Notes under the pieces: generated by a model | Database searches by the model: none | Told to the model about the DNA's origin: nothing | The model's input: the letters and a program-made list of their open reading frames with translations, nothing else | Translations under genes and position numbers: made by a program | NCBI RefSeq assembly: GCF_038900055.1 | Contig: NZ_JBBMQM010000001.1 | Span: 2,542,001 to 2,606,000 of the forward strand | Length of the DNA: 64,000 nt | Reading direction: 5' to 3' | From: Henriciella sp. AS95 | GTDB lineage: Bacteria; Pseudomonadota; Alphaproteobacteria; Caulobacterales; Hyphomonadaceae | Part shown: positions 63,900 through 64,000 of the stretch, piece after piece | How positions within the stretch are numbered: the stretch's first letter is position 1 | How the letters are laid out: each line of letters starts with the position of its first letter

Positions 63900-64000
63900 C
63901 TGGATTTGGATTCCGCAAACCATGGTCACACGCCGCTCTCCTCTGTCATCGACAGTTATGTTGATCTCCTGCGAACTGGGCGGATGGGGCATCATGCAAT

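Noticed and set aside
63804-63995. Minus-strand frame at the right edge
   Set aside because: It ends inside tRNA-Thr and runs through the hairpin downstream of it; no evidence of coding.

Overview
The window looks like chromosomal DNA of a GC-rich alphaproteobacterium, probably a marine or aquatic member of the Hyphomonadaceae or a close relative (the family is an inference; the class is well supported). Evidence for the class: the gene blocks murA–DUF2948–hisD–UPF0262 / infA–maf and gyrA–coaD–peptidylprolyl isomerase–queA–tgt, a perfect GTTC-N7-GTTC LexA box before uvrA, and an HWE-type histidine kinase. There are three tRNA genes (Lys-CTT, Lys-TTT, Thr-GGT), no rRNA, no CRISPR array, and no recognisable transposase or integrase.

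Layout. 1–5.6 kb: 3' part of a membrane PQQ dehydrogenase gene, convergent with opgG-opgH (osmoregulated periplasmic glucans); this OpgG looks like a lipoprotein on a long stalk. 6–9.3 kb: a 3-hydroxyacyl-CoA dehydrogenase without the usual hydratase half, a large secreted protein of unknown function, and tRNA-Lys. 9.4–13.3 kb: a complete Anbu operon (circularly permuted ATP-grasp, alpha-E, transglutaminase-like protease, Anbu peptidase), divergent from a GT4 glycosyltransferase. 14.9–28.5 kb: a catabolic island with a LysR regulator, TonB receptor, two lipoprotein type-B carboxylesterases, TPR-sulfotransferase, NAD-type SDR, quinone-reductase-like MDR and BCCT transporter, all on one strand with tiny gaps or overlaps. 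It faces a two-gene operon (BKACE plus thioesterase) resembling the last two steps of carnitine degradation. My reading is an uptake and degradation system for an ester of a quaternary-ammonium hydroxy acid such as acylcarnitine, with the SDR standing in for carnitine dehydrogenase.

29–48.8 kb: an essential-gene backbone (tgt, queA, PPIase, coaD, gyrA, coaA, ssb, uvrA) broken by accessory genes: a nucleotidyltransferase and a GH10 xylanase between queA and tgt, kelch and YitT genes, a TPR protein, and a Baeyer-Villiger monooxygenase. uvrA and ssb each have a LexA-box-like site. 48.8–55.3 kb: mostly lineage-specific envelope genes, namely a secreted protein, two multi-pass membrane proteins, two related cysteine-rich lipoproteins around a small membrane protein, a tyrosine phosphatase and an orphan pilus-chaperone-like protein.

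55.3–64 kb: maf, infA, the HWE kinase, UPF0262, hisD, DUF2948 and murA. hisD carries a tight cluster of DnaA-box-like nonamers. Between murA and a small basic protein gene lies a markedly AT-richer insert with two divergent genes, a membrane-anchored APH-fold kinase and a zeta-toxin-like P-loop kinase. With the putative carnitine-ester island, this kinase pair is the best candidate for an undescribed system.
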